DNA of 52,428 nt from the NCBI GenBank assembly GCA_905204935.1, contig CAJLBJ010000014.1, forward strand, positions 1 through 52,428. Reading direction: 5' to 3'. The DNA is from an uncultured Lactobacillus sp. (GTDB lineage: Bacteria > Bacillota > Bacilli > Lactobacillales > Lactobacillaceae). The notes beneath the pieces are model-generated. The model was not told the origin of the DNA and did no database searches. It saw only the letters and a program-made list of their open reading frames with translations. Position numbers and translations under genes: made by a program. Shown in pieces: positions 5,992 to 16,113 of this stretch (its first letter is position 1; each line of letters begins with the position of its first letter).

Positions 5992-8070
5992 TTAATCTTC
6001 TTGTTGTAAGGCAGCCTTTAAAGCTTGGGCCAAGGCACTTTCTTGCGGCTTGGAATCTTGGTTAATCTTTTTTAACAAGCGCCGTTCTTCGTGTTTAGTC
6101 ATCTTCTTATTCTTAGCCTTTTTATCTAACATCTTTTCTGTTGTACCATCATATTTACACTTGAAATACATACCGTTTTTACCTTGCATAATCAACATCT
6201 TTTTATGACATTGTGGGCAGCGATGGTTGGATTCTTTGGCTTCCAAGCGTCGTTTATAAGTACAATCTTGATTAGAACAAACCAAAATCTTGCCGTCACG
6301 CGTGTTTTTCTCGCGTAAAGCTTGACCACATTCGGGACATTTCTTTTGAGTCAATGAAAAGTCTTGATATTTTTGTGAGCTGTTTTTGACTTCGTTGACT
6401 AGTTGCTTAGTATCTTGCTTGATTTCTGCTAAAAATTCTTGGCTGCTATATTCTCCTTTAGCAATTGCTTCGAGTTGTTGTTCCCATTTGGCAGTTAGCT
6501 GTGGACTAACTAGCGATGGATTAACTAATTTTAATAATTGCTTACCCTTAGGCGTCACATGTAAGTTATTATTTTGCCTTTCCATCAACTCGGCACGGAC
6601 TAATTTTTCGATAATTTCCGCCCGAGTAGCTGGTGTACCTAAACTGTATTTTTCCATCTGTGTCAACAAACTACCTTCACTCAACGGCTTAGGTGGTTGT
6701 GTTAAGGCTTGACTTAGTTCAAAGGTTCCTGTGACACTTTGACCTTTAACCCACGCATTGCTTATTTTAATAGGTTCAGAAGTCTTTTGCCATCCAGCTT
6801 CTAAAACACGGGTTTGTTTAAAAACAAATTTAGCTTCACCAAACGCTACCGTTGCATTTTGGACTTCGGCACGATAAACCGGCGCAAACATCGTTAAAAA
6901 GCGTTTGGCAATCAGCGTATAGATTCTTTGTTCATCATTAGAAAACTTCGCATATTGTGGTGGCTGTTCAGTTGGAATTAAGGCATAGTGATCGCTAATT
7001 TTGGCATCGTTAAAGACCGCTTGATTGACAACTTTAGCTCCTTGTTTCAAGTAAAGTTGCGCATCATCATCAATAGCTTGCATCGCACGGAGACGTTGAG
7101 CTAAGCTGGCTTTAATATCTGAACTCAAATATTTACAATCAGTCCGTGGATAAGAAACAACCTTATGAATTTCATATAGACTTTGAACTAGACTCAATGT
7201 CTTTTTAGCCGAATAACCATACTTAGCGTTTGCATCACGTTGAAGTTCTGTTAAATCATATAACAATGGAGCTGGCTTTTTTTGTTCTTTTTGAACGACA
7301 TCTACAACTTGACCAGCTGTATTTTGCAATTTAGTCAATAATTCCTGCGCTTTAGTCTTGTCTTTTAAACCGTGCGGATCTTTTTGAACCAGTGTAGCTT
7401 TTTGATTATTAGCATTTAAGCTTAATACATAATAAGTTTGAGGCTTGAAGCGCTCGATTTTTTCTTCTTGTTTACGCACCAAAGCAAGCGTAGGTGTTTG
7501 AACTCGACCAGCTGACAAATTATCATCGTATTTAACGGTCAAGCTACGTGTCACGTTTAGCCCGACTAACCAATCGGCCTTAGCACGTGCTAACGCTGAT
7601 TGATACAAATTATCATATTGCTTGGCGGGCTTAAGGTTTTTAAAACCTTCTTTAACCGCTTGATCGGTTTGAGATGAAATCCATAAACGTTTAACTGGTT
7701 TATTAAAACGCACATATTCCAAGATCCAACGTGCCACCAGCTCTCCTTCTCTCCCCGCATCAGTTGCTATGACTGCTTCTTTGATATCTTTTCTTTTAGC
7801 CAAAGCGCTAATTGCACGTAACTGTGCCTTAGTCTTTGGCAAAGGCTTAATTCCAATGTCTTTTGGCAGCATTGGCAAGGTTTCAAACTGCCACTTTTGC
7901 CACTTAGAATCCAAATCTTCAGGCATCTTTAAGCCTAATAAATGCCCTAAAGCCCATGTTACTACGACATCTTTACCTTCATAATAATTATTATTCTTTT
8001 TACTAGCACCTAATATTCGACTTAAGTCACGAGCAACACTAGGTTTTTCTGCTAAAATCAACTGCTTCAT
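5992..8070 (-). CDS. topB: DNA topoisomerase III
   Basis: A 692-residue type IA topoisomerase. The Toprim domain starts at residue 1 (MKQLILAEKPSVARDLS, then TDAGREGELVARW). The breakage-reunion domain contains the active-site tyrosine in SYPRTDCKYLS (about residue 310) and AGRVQTPTLALV. The C-terminus carries two zinc-ribbon pairs (CPECGQAL...CSNQDC, and CPQCHKKM...CKY) and a lysine-rich tail. It relaxes negatively supercoiled DNA and decatenates replication intermediates. Although topB homologues occur on integrative elements, the base composition and codon use match the core genes that follow, so I take it as chromosomal. It is monocistronic, with its own terminator. Confidence 0.95.
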   Translation of the reverse strand: MKQLILAEKPSVARDLSRILGASKKNNNYYEGKDVVVTWALGHLLGLKMPEDLDSKWQKWQFETLPMLPKDIGIKPLPKTKAQLRAISALAKRKDIKEAVIATDAGREGELVARWILEYVRFNKPVKRLWISSQTDQAVKEGFKNLKPAKQYDNLYQSALARAKADWLVGLNVTRSLTVKYDDNLSAGRVQTPTLALVRKQEEKIERFKPQTYYVLSLNANNQKATLVQKDPHGLKDKTKAQELLTKLQNTAGQVVDVVQKEQKKPAPLLYDLTELQRDANAKYGYSAKKTLSLVQSLYEIHKVVSYPRTDCKYLSSDIKASLAQRLRAMQAIDDDAQLYLKQGAKVVNQAVFNDAKISDHYALIPTEQPPQYAKFSNDEQRIYTLIAKRFLTMFAPVYRAEVQNATVAFGEAKFVFKQTRVLEAGWQKTSEPIKISNAWVKGQSVTGTFELSQALTQPPKPLSEGSLLTQMEKYSLGTPATRAEIIEKLVRAELMERQNNNLHVTPKGKQLLKLVNPSLVSPQLTAKWEQQLEAIAKGEYSSQEFLAEIKQDTKQLVNEVKNSSQKYQDFSLTQKKCPECGQALREKNTRDGKILVCSNQDCTYKRRLEAKESNHRCPQCHKKMLIMQGKNGMYFKCKYDGTTEKMLDKKAKNKKMTKHEERRLLKKINQDSKPQESALAQALKAALQQED

Positions 8071-8081
8071 GTCTTACCTCA

Positions 8082-8795
8082 TTAATTTCTAAAAATATTA
8101 CTTTGCATATAAAACTGTGCATGTTCATAATTGAATGTCGTAAACGAAATATCAAATACTTCACCTGAGGTTAAATAAAAAACTTCTTTAATTTCAATTC
8201 CTGGATCACCAACAGCTACTCCCACTAGATTACAAATATCTTCATTTTTTAATTTGACTACTCGCAAATACTTGTCAGAAAATCCAATATTTAATTGCAA
8301 GCCTTCGCGCAAATAGCTAAATAAAGATTCCTTAGCTAACCCTTCATTTAAAAATGGAACAATTTTTTTACGATAATACGACTCTTCTAAACACAAAATT
8401 TTATCTGCAACAGATTGAACCCTAACAACCTTATAAAATTGCTCATCAGCCTGACAAGCACAACTTTTTAAAACTTTATCTGGCGCTTTGACCAAGCTCA
8501 CTTCAAGCACACGTGAATTCAATTTTTCTTTTTTCAAGTCAGAGGTAAAACCCTGATTTTCTAAAACATTTAAGTATCCTTCTTTTTGTGGGCGCCGCGC
8601 AAAAACACCACTCCCTTGAATCTGATAAATAACCCCTCGACTCTCCAAAATATTTAAAGCTTTTACGATTGTACTTTTGCTAACTCCAAATTGCACAATC
8701 AAATCCTCAAAACGTGGCAATTTTTGCCCTTGCTTGAGATTATTTTTTAAAATAAATTCTTCGATTTGTTGCGCTGTTTGCATGTATTTTAACAC
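8082..8795 (-). CDS. GntR family regulator with UTRA domain
   Basis: A 237-residue protein of the HutC/UTRA branch. The N-terminal winged helix is about residues 8-70 (LKQGQKLPRFEDLIVQFGVSKSTIVKALNILESRGVIYQIQGSG). The C-terminal UTRA effector domain includes FYKVVRVQSVADKILCLEESYY and FDISFTTFNYEHAQFY. I prefer the GTG at 8793-8795, because AAGGGGGGC lies 6-8 bases upstream. A further ATG at 8822 lies before that RBS. It is downstream of menC, separated by a terminator, so it is transcribed on its own. The effector is unknown; the regulated gene could be elsewhere. Confidence 0.87.
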   Translation of the reverse strand: MLKYMQTAQQIEEFILKNNLKQGQKLPRFEDLIVQFGVSKSTIVKALNILESRGVIYQIQGSGVFARRPQKEGYLNVLENQGFTSDLKKEKLNSRVLEVSLVKAPDKVLKSCACQADEQFYKVVRVQSVADKILCLEESYYRKKIVPFLNEGLAKESLFSYLREGLQLNIGFSDKYLRVVKLKNEDICNLVGVAVGDPGIEIKEVFYLTSGEVFDISFTTFNYEHAQFYMQSNIFRN

Positions 8796-8851
8796 TATAT
8801 TGCCCCCCTTTATCATACTCATTTACCAGTCTTTTTCATTATAACACATCT

Positions 8852-8881
8852 AAAAAGCCACTTTTATGAAGTGACTTTTTC
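8852..8881 (-). terminator. Terminator overlapping the menC stop codon
   Basis: AAAAAGCCACTT pairs with GAAGTGACTTTTT around TTAT. The menC stop codon (8864-8866) lies in the loop, so the last menC codons form one arm of the men operon terminator. T-runs on both sides make it potentially bidirectional. Confidence 0.8.
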
Positions 8882-9952
8882 GTTAATCTTATAGCTATAA
8901 TAATTCAACTTGGCTAAATCTAAACTTACCCCACATCCTATAGCACAAGGTAGTTTTAACTGACCATTTATAATATCAAAATTTTCTTGAATGATGTCGT
9001 CTTTTAGATAACTTTGCGGTGGCGTTAAATCCCCAGGCAATCCTGGAGTCGTTTGTGTGGAAAAGTGCCAATTAAAGGCACGCCCAACTCCGGTTTCATA
9101 CATTCCACCAACCCATGTTAATAAATTGTTTTCTTGGCAATATGCATTTAGCCTCAAAGCTTGAGTAATTCCACCAACACGACCAATCTTAAGATTAACA
9201 GCACGACAACTCCCTAAAGCTTGAGCAACTTTTAGATCATCTAGCGTTAAAATACTCTCGTCCAAACATATTGGTGTTTGCATTTTTGCTTGAAACTTGG
9301 CATGACTCAAAAAATCCGTACGCGTGAAAGGTTGTTCAATCAAACTTAGACCTATGTCATCATAATTTAACAGTTTATCTTGTTGTGAACTAAAAGAGCC
9401 ATTCGCATCAGCTAATAATACTACGTCACTAAATTTTTCTCTAACAGCCAAAAGCCATTGCTTAGGATATTGTGGGCTTAATTTAAATTTAAAACGCCGA
9501 TAGCCTTGTTGATAAAATTCATATACGTGTTTAAGCAATTCTTCTTTGTTCGCAAACATGCCTAAACTTACACCCAATTCTAATTTATCTCTTTGTTTAG
9601 TAAACAAACAATTTAAAGCTACCTTTTGTCTTTTAGCACGCAAGTCCCACAAGCATTGGTCAAGTGTCGCCTTGGCAAAAAAATGTCCCTGCACCCAGTC
9701 AAAGTTAAAATCTTGTTTTTCTAAAACTTGATTTAAAAGATATTTTTGTAAAACATAACGTTCTTGAACTAAAAACTCCGATAAATAATCAGGATGACTT
9801 AAAGCACTAAGTTCGCCATACCCTTGATTACCCAATTCATCTGTTAAGACTAAGATATCAAAATTTTTTTGTTCAAGCCTAGCATAACTAGTCACAATCG
9901 AATTTTTAAAAGGAATTTGGGCTTGGTAGTATTTAGCTGCCACAATTTTCAT
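8864..9952 (-). CDS. menC: o-Succinylbenzoate synthase
   Basis: A 362-residue enolase-superfamily enzyme of the muconate-cycloisomerase type. It dehydrates SHCHC to o-succinylbenzoate. Visible residues are the lysine motif RFKFKLS (K-x-K), the metal ligands in LLADANGS (D), EQPF (E) and CLDESI (D), and the second lysine in NLKIGRVGG. Its length is normal. It is the last gene of the men operon; its start overlaps the end of menH by 20 bases. The operon context settles MenC against N-acylamino-acid racemase, which shares the fold. Confidence 0.92.
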   Translation of the reverse strand: MKIVAAKYYQAQIPFKNSIVTSYARLEQKNFDILVLTDELGNQGYGELSALSHPDYLSEFLVQERYVLQKYLLNQVLEKQDFNFDWVQGHFFAKATLDQCLWDLRAKRQKVALNCLFTKQRDKLELGVSLGMFANKEELLKHVYEFYQQGYRRFKFKLSPQYPKQWLLAVREKFSDVVLLADANGSFSSQQDKLLNYDDIGLSLIEQPFTRTDFLSHAKFQAKMQTPICLDESILTLDDLKVAQALGSCRAVNLKIGRVGGITQALRLNAYCQENNLLTWVGGMYETGVGRAFNWHFSTQTTPGLPGDLTPPQSYLKDDIIQENFDIINGQLKLPCAIGCGVSLDLAKLNYYSYKINEKVTS

Positions 9953-10757
9953 CTTTTTTCTCCTGTTCTTTTAGCCACAATAACACCGTGTCAGTAAACC
10001 ATTTTGGAGCTTCTAAATGCACACAATGGCCGACTTTAGGACAAATCTGCATATCAGCATTTAATACGTAAGCACAGATTTTTTGACCAATGCCACAAAA
10101 TTTAAAATCTTCTTGGCCCGCCACATACAATAGCGGACAAGTCAGATTTTTAATGTATGGCCAATAATTTGGTTGACTGCCTGTCCCCATATACTTTAAG
10201 CTTAAAGCCAAACTAAATTTATCTTGCTTAAGTCGTTGCGTCCGTAAAAGTTGTCTTTGCAAATCTGATAAGTTTTTCTTTTGACTAGCAAATAAGGTGA
10301 TATCTTGCCAAAAATCAACAAATTCTTCTAATTCATTGTTCCATAAATTTGCTGCAAGTTTGGCATCACTACACTGCCTTAAAAAACGTTTTTCATAAGT
10401 GTCTAAGCCTGCCGTTGAACTTTCTAAAATCAAACTCTTAACCAGACTTGGATAGCGCAAATTAAATCCTAAAGCTACACGTCCTCCCATCGAATACCCT
10501 AATAAATGAAAATTTTTTAAGTCTAATTCTTGTAGTATTTGGTGTAAATTGTCTAAAACATTCAAAAAAGCATAATCCGTTGGTTGATGTGTTTTAGTTT
10601 GGCCATGTCCTGGCAAATCTATTCCTAAAATATTAAAGTCAAAGCAATCTTTAAGTAATTCAAATGTATCTAAACAACCAGTAAATCCATGTAGACAAAC
10701 TAGTGTCGGTCGTTTTGGCTGATACGTATTTAACCATTGATAATGATAATTATTCAT
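9933..10757 (-). CDS. menH: SHCHC synthase (MenH, alpha/beta hydrolase)
   Basis: A 274-residue alpha/beta hydrolase starting at ATG 10757 (MNNYHYQW), with AAGGAA 9 bases upstream; an in-frame TTG at 10775 lies before that RBS. It shows the oxyanion region LVCLHGFTGC, the nucleophile elbow GYSMGGRVAL (Ser), LYVAGQEDFKF (acid) and the histidine in KVGHCVHLEAP. MenH removes pyruvate from SEPHCHC to give SHCHC. It overlaps menD by 8 bases upstream and menC by 20 bases downstream, which supports the MenH assignment over a generic esterase. Confidence 0.9.
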   Translation of the reverse strand: MNNYHYQWLNTYQPKRPTLVCLHGFTGCLDTFELLKDCFDFNILGIDLPGHGQTKTHQPTDYAFLNVLDNLHQILQELDLKNFHLLGYSMGGRVALGFNLRYPSLVKSLILESSTAGLDTYEKRFLRQCSDAKLAANLWNNELEEFVDFWQDITLFASQKKNLSDLQRQLLRTQRLKQDKFSLALSLKYMGTGSQPNYWPYIKNLTCPLLYVAGQEDFKFCGIGQKICAYVLNADMQICPKVGHCVHLEAPKWFTDTVLLWLKEQEKKDENCGS

Positions 10758-12417
10758 GACTAATTTCCTTTGCAAAAAAGCTACATAATTCTTGCCAAAC
10801 TTCGACTGGTTCTTTAGCTTGACTCTTTACTTCTAAAATAGTTACTCCTTTAGGATTATTACATGCTTTTTGTAACATTGCTAAATCCGTAATATGTTGG
10901 TAATTAAAATCATAAAGTTTTGCTACTTTTTGGCCACAAAGTCCTAATGGTGTTTGAAATAAAGGTTCAAAATCACTTGGAGCTAACTTGTTTTGCGGTA
11001 AGAATGAAAAAATTCCCCCACCGTCATTATTCAATAAAATAATTGTTAAGTTAGGCTGATAATGTTTAGCCAATTGCAAGCCAGTTAAATCATGAAATAA
11101 CGTCAAATCTCCGGTCAATAAATATGTTGGTTGCGCTTGATTTAAGGCAACTCCAATTGCTGTTGAAATCGTACCATCAATTCCATTGACGCCACGATTG
11201 CCATAAACATCCCAATCGTTTGCTAAACTCAAGCGATCAACAAAGCGAATCGCATTACTATTTGCGACAAATAAATTAGCCTTGGTTGGTAAAATATTGG
11301 TTAGGTGATACGCCAATAAACTTTCATCGAAGTGTGTTTGTTTATCAAAATAATTTGCTAAAATCTTTTGTGTTTGAGATTGCAAGTCTTGCCAGCCACT
11401 TGACCACTCAGTTTGTGCAAATTGTTCATCTGCAATGGCCTGCCAAATTTGTTTTAAACTAGCCTGCAAGAAATAACGACTTTGATGTAAACTATCATGC
11501 CATAATGCATTTTCATCACATAAGATAAAATCAATTGGACTATCCGTTAAACTTTTAAGATAAAACATCACATTTTTTGCCACTGGTAACTTACCAAAAC
11601 GTAATACAACTTCTGGTTTAGGCATATTTTTAAACTGACTAAATATCAAATCAGCTTGTTTTAAATGTATACTTTCTTGACTAGCATGCACATTACTTAA
11701 TGGATCAGCAATCAAAGGCCATCCCAATTTATGCGCAATTTTTTGCAAATACCAAGCTTGTTTGCTCGTCAATGCTTCACCGCACACAATCATACCTCGT
11801 TTATGCAAAAAAGGAAGTAAACTTGTTAAATCTAATTGTTTAAATTCCAACTCAATTTCTAAACTTGCATCTAAGTCAGGCAATAAAGGTTCACGCAATG
11901 GTAAATTAGCATGGACAGGTCCACATGGTTTTTGTAATGCCTGTGTCATCAGCTGAATGGCCTGCCAAAAACTATACCGCAACATCGCCGGTGTTTTTTG
12001 CGGCAACGCCATTTCAACAAAGTGTTTGACGTGTTTACCATACAAATCTGTTTGCGCCATTGTTTGTGGTGCACCAACATTACGCGCTTCAAAAGGTCGA
12101 TCGGTAGTCAAAATAAGTAACGGCACCCGACTTTCATAAGCTTCACAAATTGCCGGATAATAATTAGCCGCTGCGGTACCTGAAGTGCATACCAAAGCAA
12201 CAGGCTCTTTTTTAGTCTTACTTAATCCCAACGCTAAAAAAGCAGCCGAACGTTCATCGATTGCGACATATTTTTGCAAATCAGTTTGCCGATGTAATAA
12301 TAAAGCCAATGGCGTAGAACGCGATCCTGGACTGATAACAACTTCTTTTAAGCCCATTTTTTTCAATCCATTAATGAAAGCTAGTAGATATTGCGTCATT
12401 TCTTGTTGATAACTCAT
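10750..12417 (-). CDS. menD: SEPHCHC synthase (MenD)
   Basis: A 555-residue thiamine-diphosphate enzyme with the usual three domains. The N-terminal PYR domain has the conserved Glu region (ISPGSRSTPLALLL, and CTSGTAAANYYPAICEAYESRVPLLILTTDRP). The C-terminal PP domain has the ThDP/Mg motif GDLTLFHDLTGL...LLNNDGGGIF. It condenses isochorismate with 2-oxoglutarate in the first committed step of menaquinone ring synthesis. Its ATG overlaps the menF stop (4 bases), so the genes are translationally coupled. Its length is normal for the family. Confidence 0.95.
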   Translation of the reverse strand: MSYQQEMTQYLLAFINGLKKMGLKEVVISPGSRSTPLALLLHRQTDLQKYVAIDERSAAFLALGLSKTKKEPVALVCTSGTAAANYYPAICEAYESRVPLLILTTDRPFEARNVGAPQTMAQTDLYGKHVKHFVEMALPQKTPAMLRYSFWQAIQLMTQALQKPCGPVHANLPLREPLLPDLDASLEIELEFKQLDLTSLLPFLHKRGMIVCGEALTSKQAWYLQKIAHKLGWPLIADPLSNVHASQESIHLKQADLIFSQFKNMPKPEVVLRFGKLPVAKNVMFYLKSLTDSPIDFILCDENALWHDSLHQSRYFLQASLKQIWQAIADEQFAQTEWSSGWQDLQSQTQKILANYFDKQTHFDESLLAYHLTNILPTKANLFVANSNAIRFVDRLSLANDWDVYGNRGVNGIDGTISTAIGVALNQAQPTYLLTGDLTLFHDLTGLQLAKHYQPNLTIILLNNDGGGIFSFLPQNKLAPSDFEPLFQTPLGLCGQKVAKLYDFNYQHITDLAMLQKACNNPKGVTILEVKSQAKEPVEVWQELCSFFAKEISHE

Positions 12418-13739
12418 TTTCCTTCGATTCCTCTTTTCATCGGTGTAAATTTAGCCGCCGTTTCGGCCAATTCACTTTCTGCAACTGATGCTGCAATAAT
12501 ACCACACCCCGCGTATAATAACCCGTAATTTTCCTGTTGCTTACGTGTAAATACTCCTGAGCGAATCGCCACACTAAATTCACCGCTATCGTTTTGCAAA
12601 TCAAGCCAGCCAACCGGTGCACCATACATACCTCGACCCATAGGCTCAACTTTTCTAATCCATTCTAGGGCTAATTGTTTTGGTTCACCGCCCAAAGCAG
12701 GTGTTGGATGTAAGTGTTTTAGTGCTTCCAAAAATGAAGCAGCGGGTTTGCGTTTGCCTTTGATTGTTAAAAAAAGATGCTGTAGATTTTGGTTTTGTAA
12801 AACTTCACGATCGCTGACTTGAATGTCACTAGCCACTTGCGCTAAATCATGACAAATTCGTTCGACAACGATTTGATGTTCGACGGTATTTTTAGGATCG
12901 GCCAATAAAGCAGCTATTAAACGTTCATTTTCTTTGGGATCTGTAGCCTTCACAAACGTCCCAGCCACGCTTGCTGTTTGAAAGTTTTCACCATCAGCTT
13001 TCAACAACCGTTCCGGCGTTGCTCCAATAAAAAAGCGTGTCTGTGATTCTAACATGAAACGATACGTATTAGGTTGTTGACTCAAAAGATTGATTAATAA
13101 TTGTTCACTATAAAATTTTTGTGCATAAACATCTTGACAACGCGCCAAAACGACTTTGCGCAACTTTTCTTGACTGTTTAATAATCCAATCGTTTCTTTA
13201 GCCGCTAAAAGCCATTCTTCTTTATCCCGCATACTTGCTTTTAATTGACCTTGATAGGCTTTCTTTAGCTTAACAGAAATTAATGGGGCAATTAAATCTT
13301 TTACTTCGTCATAAAGCTTAGCTAATTTTTCTTTAGCTTCATCAAGTTCCTTGGCTTGAACAGTCAAACAAAGCTCACATTTTGCATCCGTTTGTTTGAA
13401 TAAAATCTTAGGCCAAACAAACATTCCGTGTAACATTTCTTGCCAAAATTCTTCTTTTTTAGCTAATTTATCAAAACAAAATCCACCAAATAATAAGGGA
13501 GTTGCTTGCGCATTTATTGCACACCATTCTTTTTTTAAGCGTTCTTTGACACACTCGAGCTTCAAATAATCCAAACCTTCAAAAGTCAACAGATAACCTA
13601 GCCCTAACAATACTTCTTTGTCATCTGGTGTTTGCCAAAAAAAACGCTGTCCACTATATTTATCAGATTTTAGTAGTACTTGCGCACAATCAATCTTTGG
13701 TAATTGCCAGTTTTGTGTGTAATATTTTTTACAATTCAT
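12414..13739 (-). CDS. menF: Isochorismate synthase
   Basis: A 441-residue chorismate-binding enzyme converting chorismate to isochorismate. Conserved stretches are RKVVLARCQDVY, RFFIGATPERLLK, ASVAGTF, ERICHDL and HPTPALGGEPKQLALEWIRKVEPMGRGMYGAPVGW. I prefer ATG 13737-13739, which overlaps the end of menE; an in-frame TTG two codons upstream is the alternative. The men cluster points to MenF rather than a siderophore EntC or salicylate synthase. Confidence 0.93.
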   Translation of the reverse strand: MNCKKYYTQNWQLPKIDCAQVLLKSDKYSGQRFFWQTPDDKEVLLGLGYLLTFEGLDYLKLECVKERLKKEWCAINAQATPLLFGGFCFDKLAKKEEFWQEMLHGMFVWPKILFKQTDAKCELCLTVQAKELDEAKEKLAKLYDEVKDLIAPLISVKLKKAYQGQLKASMRDKEEWLLAAKETIGLLNSQEKLRKVVLARCQDVYAQKFYSEQLLINLLSQQPNTYRFMLESQTRFFIGATPERLLKADGENFQTASVAGTFVKATDPKENERLIAALLADPKNTVEHQIVVERICHDLAQVASDIQVSDREVLQNQNLQHLFLTIKGKRKPAASFLEALKHLHPTPALGGEPKQLALEWIRKVEPMGRGMYGAPVGWLDLQNDSGEFSVAIRSGVFTRKQQENYGLLYAGCGIIAASVAESELAETAAKFTPMKRGIEGK

Positions 13740-15225
13740 ATTCAACTAAACTTCCTTTTTCATCAGTTAAAAAACGATATTTTTGAATCTTATTGCTAGC
13801 TGTCATTGGCATTTCTTTAACAACAAAAAATGCTTTTGGAAACTTATATTTGGCTAAACGTGGTGTCAAATAATCTAAAATTTCTACTTTTGTAATACTC
13901 GTTTTAAGTGTTAAAAAAGCAACTGGTACTTGTCCCCAAGTTTGATCTTTTTGGCCAACAACCGCTACTTGTTTGATTTGAGGCAGTCTTTGTAAAAGAT
14001 GTTCTATTTCAGTTGGATAAATATTTTCTCCCCCTGAAATAATCAATTCACTTTGACGACTTACCAAATACAAAAAACCATCTTGATCTAAATAACCTAA
14101 ATCCCCAGTCTTCAACCAGTCTGTGGTCTTTTTTTGACCAAGATAATTGGAAATAATACTTGAACCTTTAAGCCAAATCTCACCAATGCCGTCTTTTTGT
14201 GGAGCGCTAATTTTTAGACAAACACCTTCCAAAGGACGCCCAGCTGAGCCTAGTTTACTCAAAGCATCCTGGGCTGGTAACGCGCAAATCTGCGAACAAG
14301 TCTCGGTCATACCATAAGATTGCATCACGGCCACACCAAATTTTTGATACTTAAGCAATAAATCTTTAGCGACCGGGCCTCCTCCTAATAGGTACGTCTT
14401 AAAATTAGCCGGATATACTGTTGTAGGTAAAAGTTCGGCTAAATCTTGTAACATCTTGGTGACTACGGAAGCTAGTGTCACTTGCTTGGTGGAAATTAAA
14501 GTTTGAATCTGTTCTGCTTGGAATTTTTCTACTAGATAAACACTGCACCCACAAATAAGCATGCGCAAAATAATCGCTAATCCCCCGATATGATACAACG
14601 GTAAGACACACAACCAACAATCCTCACTGGTTAAAGCCAGACTTTTTTTAGTAGCTAATGCACTTGCTTTATGGTGCTTAAAACATTGCCCTACCCCTTT
14701 AGGATGACCTGTCGTGCCTGAAGTATACATGATTGATGCAATGTTTTCTGACCGATATCCATAATCAAAAATTTGTTGAATTGGTAATTGAGAGATTTCT
14801 AGCAAATCTAGTGCTTTGTATGTTTTAAAATTAACTGACAAATCTTGCCAAACATTTTTGGTGCAAATAACATGCTCACAGCCAGCATCATTTAGTTGAA
14901 AAACTATTTCACGACTCGTTAAGCGCGGATTTAAAAACTGCACCTTTATTCCTAATTCAAATAACGCTAAGATAGTTAATACATATTCTAAGCTATTATT
15001 TCCCAACAAAGCTACCGTCGTTGGTTTGTCTGCAAGTCGCTTGTGCCAATAATTAGCATAACCTTGCACTAATAAAGCTAATTGTAAAAAAGAATAACTT
15101 TGCTCGCGATGGATTAAAGCCTTTTTTAGCGGCATTTGACTAGCTTTTTTTAATAACCAGCTGTTTGGTTTATGGGAATTTAGGAAATTGATCAAAGTTT
15201 GGTTGGCGTTTTTCTTTAAATGCAT
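13729..15225 (-). CDS. menE: o-Succinylbenzoate-CoA ligase
   Basis: An acyl-adenylate-forming enzyme of about 498 residues that activates o-succinylbenzoate with ATP and CoA. The AMP-binding motif [44 protein letters not shown] and the C-terminal lysine region [10 protein letters not shown] are all present. The start is uncertain. ATG 15225 gives a 56-base overlap with menB, and a TTG slightly downstream would shorten this; either way the overlap is unusually long for the operon. It is followed by menF with an 11-base overlap. Confidence 0.92.
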   Translation of the reverse strand: MHLKKNANQTLINFLNSHKPNSWLLKKASQMPLKKALIHREQSYSFLQLALLVQGYANYWHKRLADKPTTVALLGNNSLEYVLTILALFELGIKVQFLNPRLTSREIVFQLNDAGCEHVICTKNVWQDLSVNFKTYKALDLLEISQLPIQQIFDYGYRSENIASIMYTSGTTGHPKGVGQCFKHHKASALATKKSLALTSEDCWLCVLPLYHIGGLAIILRMLICGCSVYLVEKFQAEQIQTLISTKQVTLASVVTKMLQDLAELLPTTVYPANFKTYLLGGGPVAKDLLLKYQKFGVAVMQSYGMTETCSQICALPAQDALSKLGSAGRPLEGVCLKISAPQKDGIGEIWLKGSSIISNYLGQKKTTDWLKTGDLGYLDQDGFLYLVSRQSELIISGGENIYPTEIEHLLQRLPQIKQVAVVGQKDQTWGQVPVAFLTLKTSITKVEILDYLTPRLAKYKFPKAFFVVKEMPMTASNKIQKYRFLTDEKGSLVEYEL

Positions 15226-15985
15226 CGCGACCCTCTTTTGCTTCATCCATCGTGTAATATAACAACGTTGCATCTCCGGCTAATTGTTGAATCCCAGCTA
15301 AACCATCGGTATCAGCATTCATCGCTGCTTTAATCATTCTTAATGCTAAAGGACTCTTCTTTAAAATTTCATTAGCCCATTCAAGCGTGACTTCTTCAAC
15401 TTTAGCTAACGGAACAACGGTATTAACCCAATTCATCGCTAAAGCTTCCTTTGCGCTGTATTGCTTAGTCATAAACCAGACTTCCTTAGCTTTTTTATGA
15501 CCAATCACGCGCGCTAAATATCCTGAACCATAGCCTCCATCAAAACTTCCAACATTTGGGCCGGTTTGTCCGAATTTAGCATTGTCCGCTGCAATTGTTA
15601 AGTCACACACCAATTGTAAAACATTGCCACCGCCAATTGACCAACCTTTAACCATCGCAATCACAGGTTTAGGAATCACTCGAATCAAGCGTTGTAAATC
15701 TAACACATTTAAACGTGGAACTTGGTTTTCATCAATATATCCCCCATTGCCACGTACTTTTTGATCGCCGCCCGAGCAAAAAGCTAAATCGCCAGCACCC
15801 GTCAAAATAATTACACCAATATCACTACGATCACGACAAATACTAAAAGCTTCAATCATTTCTGCGACAGTTTTAGGCGTAAAAGCATTGTGTACCCACG
15901 GGCGATTGATTGTGATTTTTGCAATCTTGTCGTTTTTTTCAAATAAAATTTCATCGTATTCTTTAATCGTTGTCCAATTTACCAT
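15170..15985 (-). CDS. menB: 1,4-Dihydroxy-2-naphthoyl-CoA synthase
   Basis: A 271-residue crotonase-fold protein. It shows the [11 protein letters not shown] loop, [45 protein letters not shown] and the C-terminal [15 protein letters not shown] tail typical of MenB. It cyclises o-succinylbenzoyl-CoA to DHNA-CoA. The start at 15985 has AAGGAG 8 bases upstream. It is the first gene of the operon menB-E-F-D-H-C, and its promoter lies in the 128-bp divergent region shared with the thioesterase gene. Confidence 0.95.
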   Translation of the reverse strand: MVNWTTIKEYDEILFEKNDKIAKITINRPWVHNAFTPKTVAEMIEAFSICRDRSDIGVIILTGAGDLAFCSGGDQKVRGNGGYIDENQVPRLNVLDLQRLIRVIPKPVIAMVKGWSIGGGNVLQLVCDLTIAADNAKFGQTGPNVGSFDGGYGSGYLARVIGHKKAKEVWFMTKQYSAKEALAMNWVNTVVPLAKVEEVTLEWANEILKKSPLALRMIKAAMNADTDGLAGIQQLAGDATLLYYTMDEAKEGRDAFKEKRQPNFDQFPKFP

Positions 15986-16113
15986 TTTCTTAACTCCTTT
16001 GAATTGTTCTATTCCATATTATACAAAAAAATTTTACAAAATATAATTTCTCCTCTAAAAAAACTATTATTATGTTATACTTTAACTAATCTTTAACAAA
16101 GAAGGATGCTAGC
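15986..16113. promoter_or_regulatory. Divergent promoter region, men operon and thioesterase
   Basis: This AT-rich 128-bp spacer separates menB (minus) from the hotdog thioesterase (plus). A minus-strand -10 TATAAT is at 16018-16023, with only a weak -35 upstream. On the plus strand TTATACTTT near 16073-16081 is a likely -10 for the thioesterase. Shared control of the two units is likely, but I cannot see a clear operator. Confidence 0.55.

Noticed and set aside
5992..8070. topB as part of the mobile island
   Set aside because: Composition, codon use and protein sequence fit the chromosomal topB of lactobacilli, and a terminator separates it from the island.
12437..12649. Second minus-strand frame inside menF
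   Set aside because: It overlaps the intact menF chorismate-binding region and has no independent signal.
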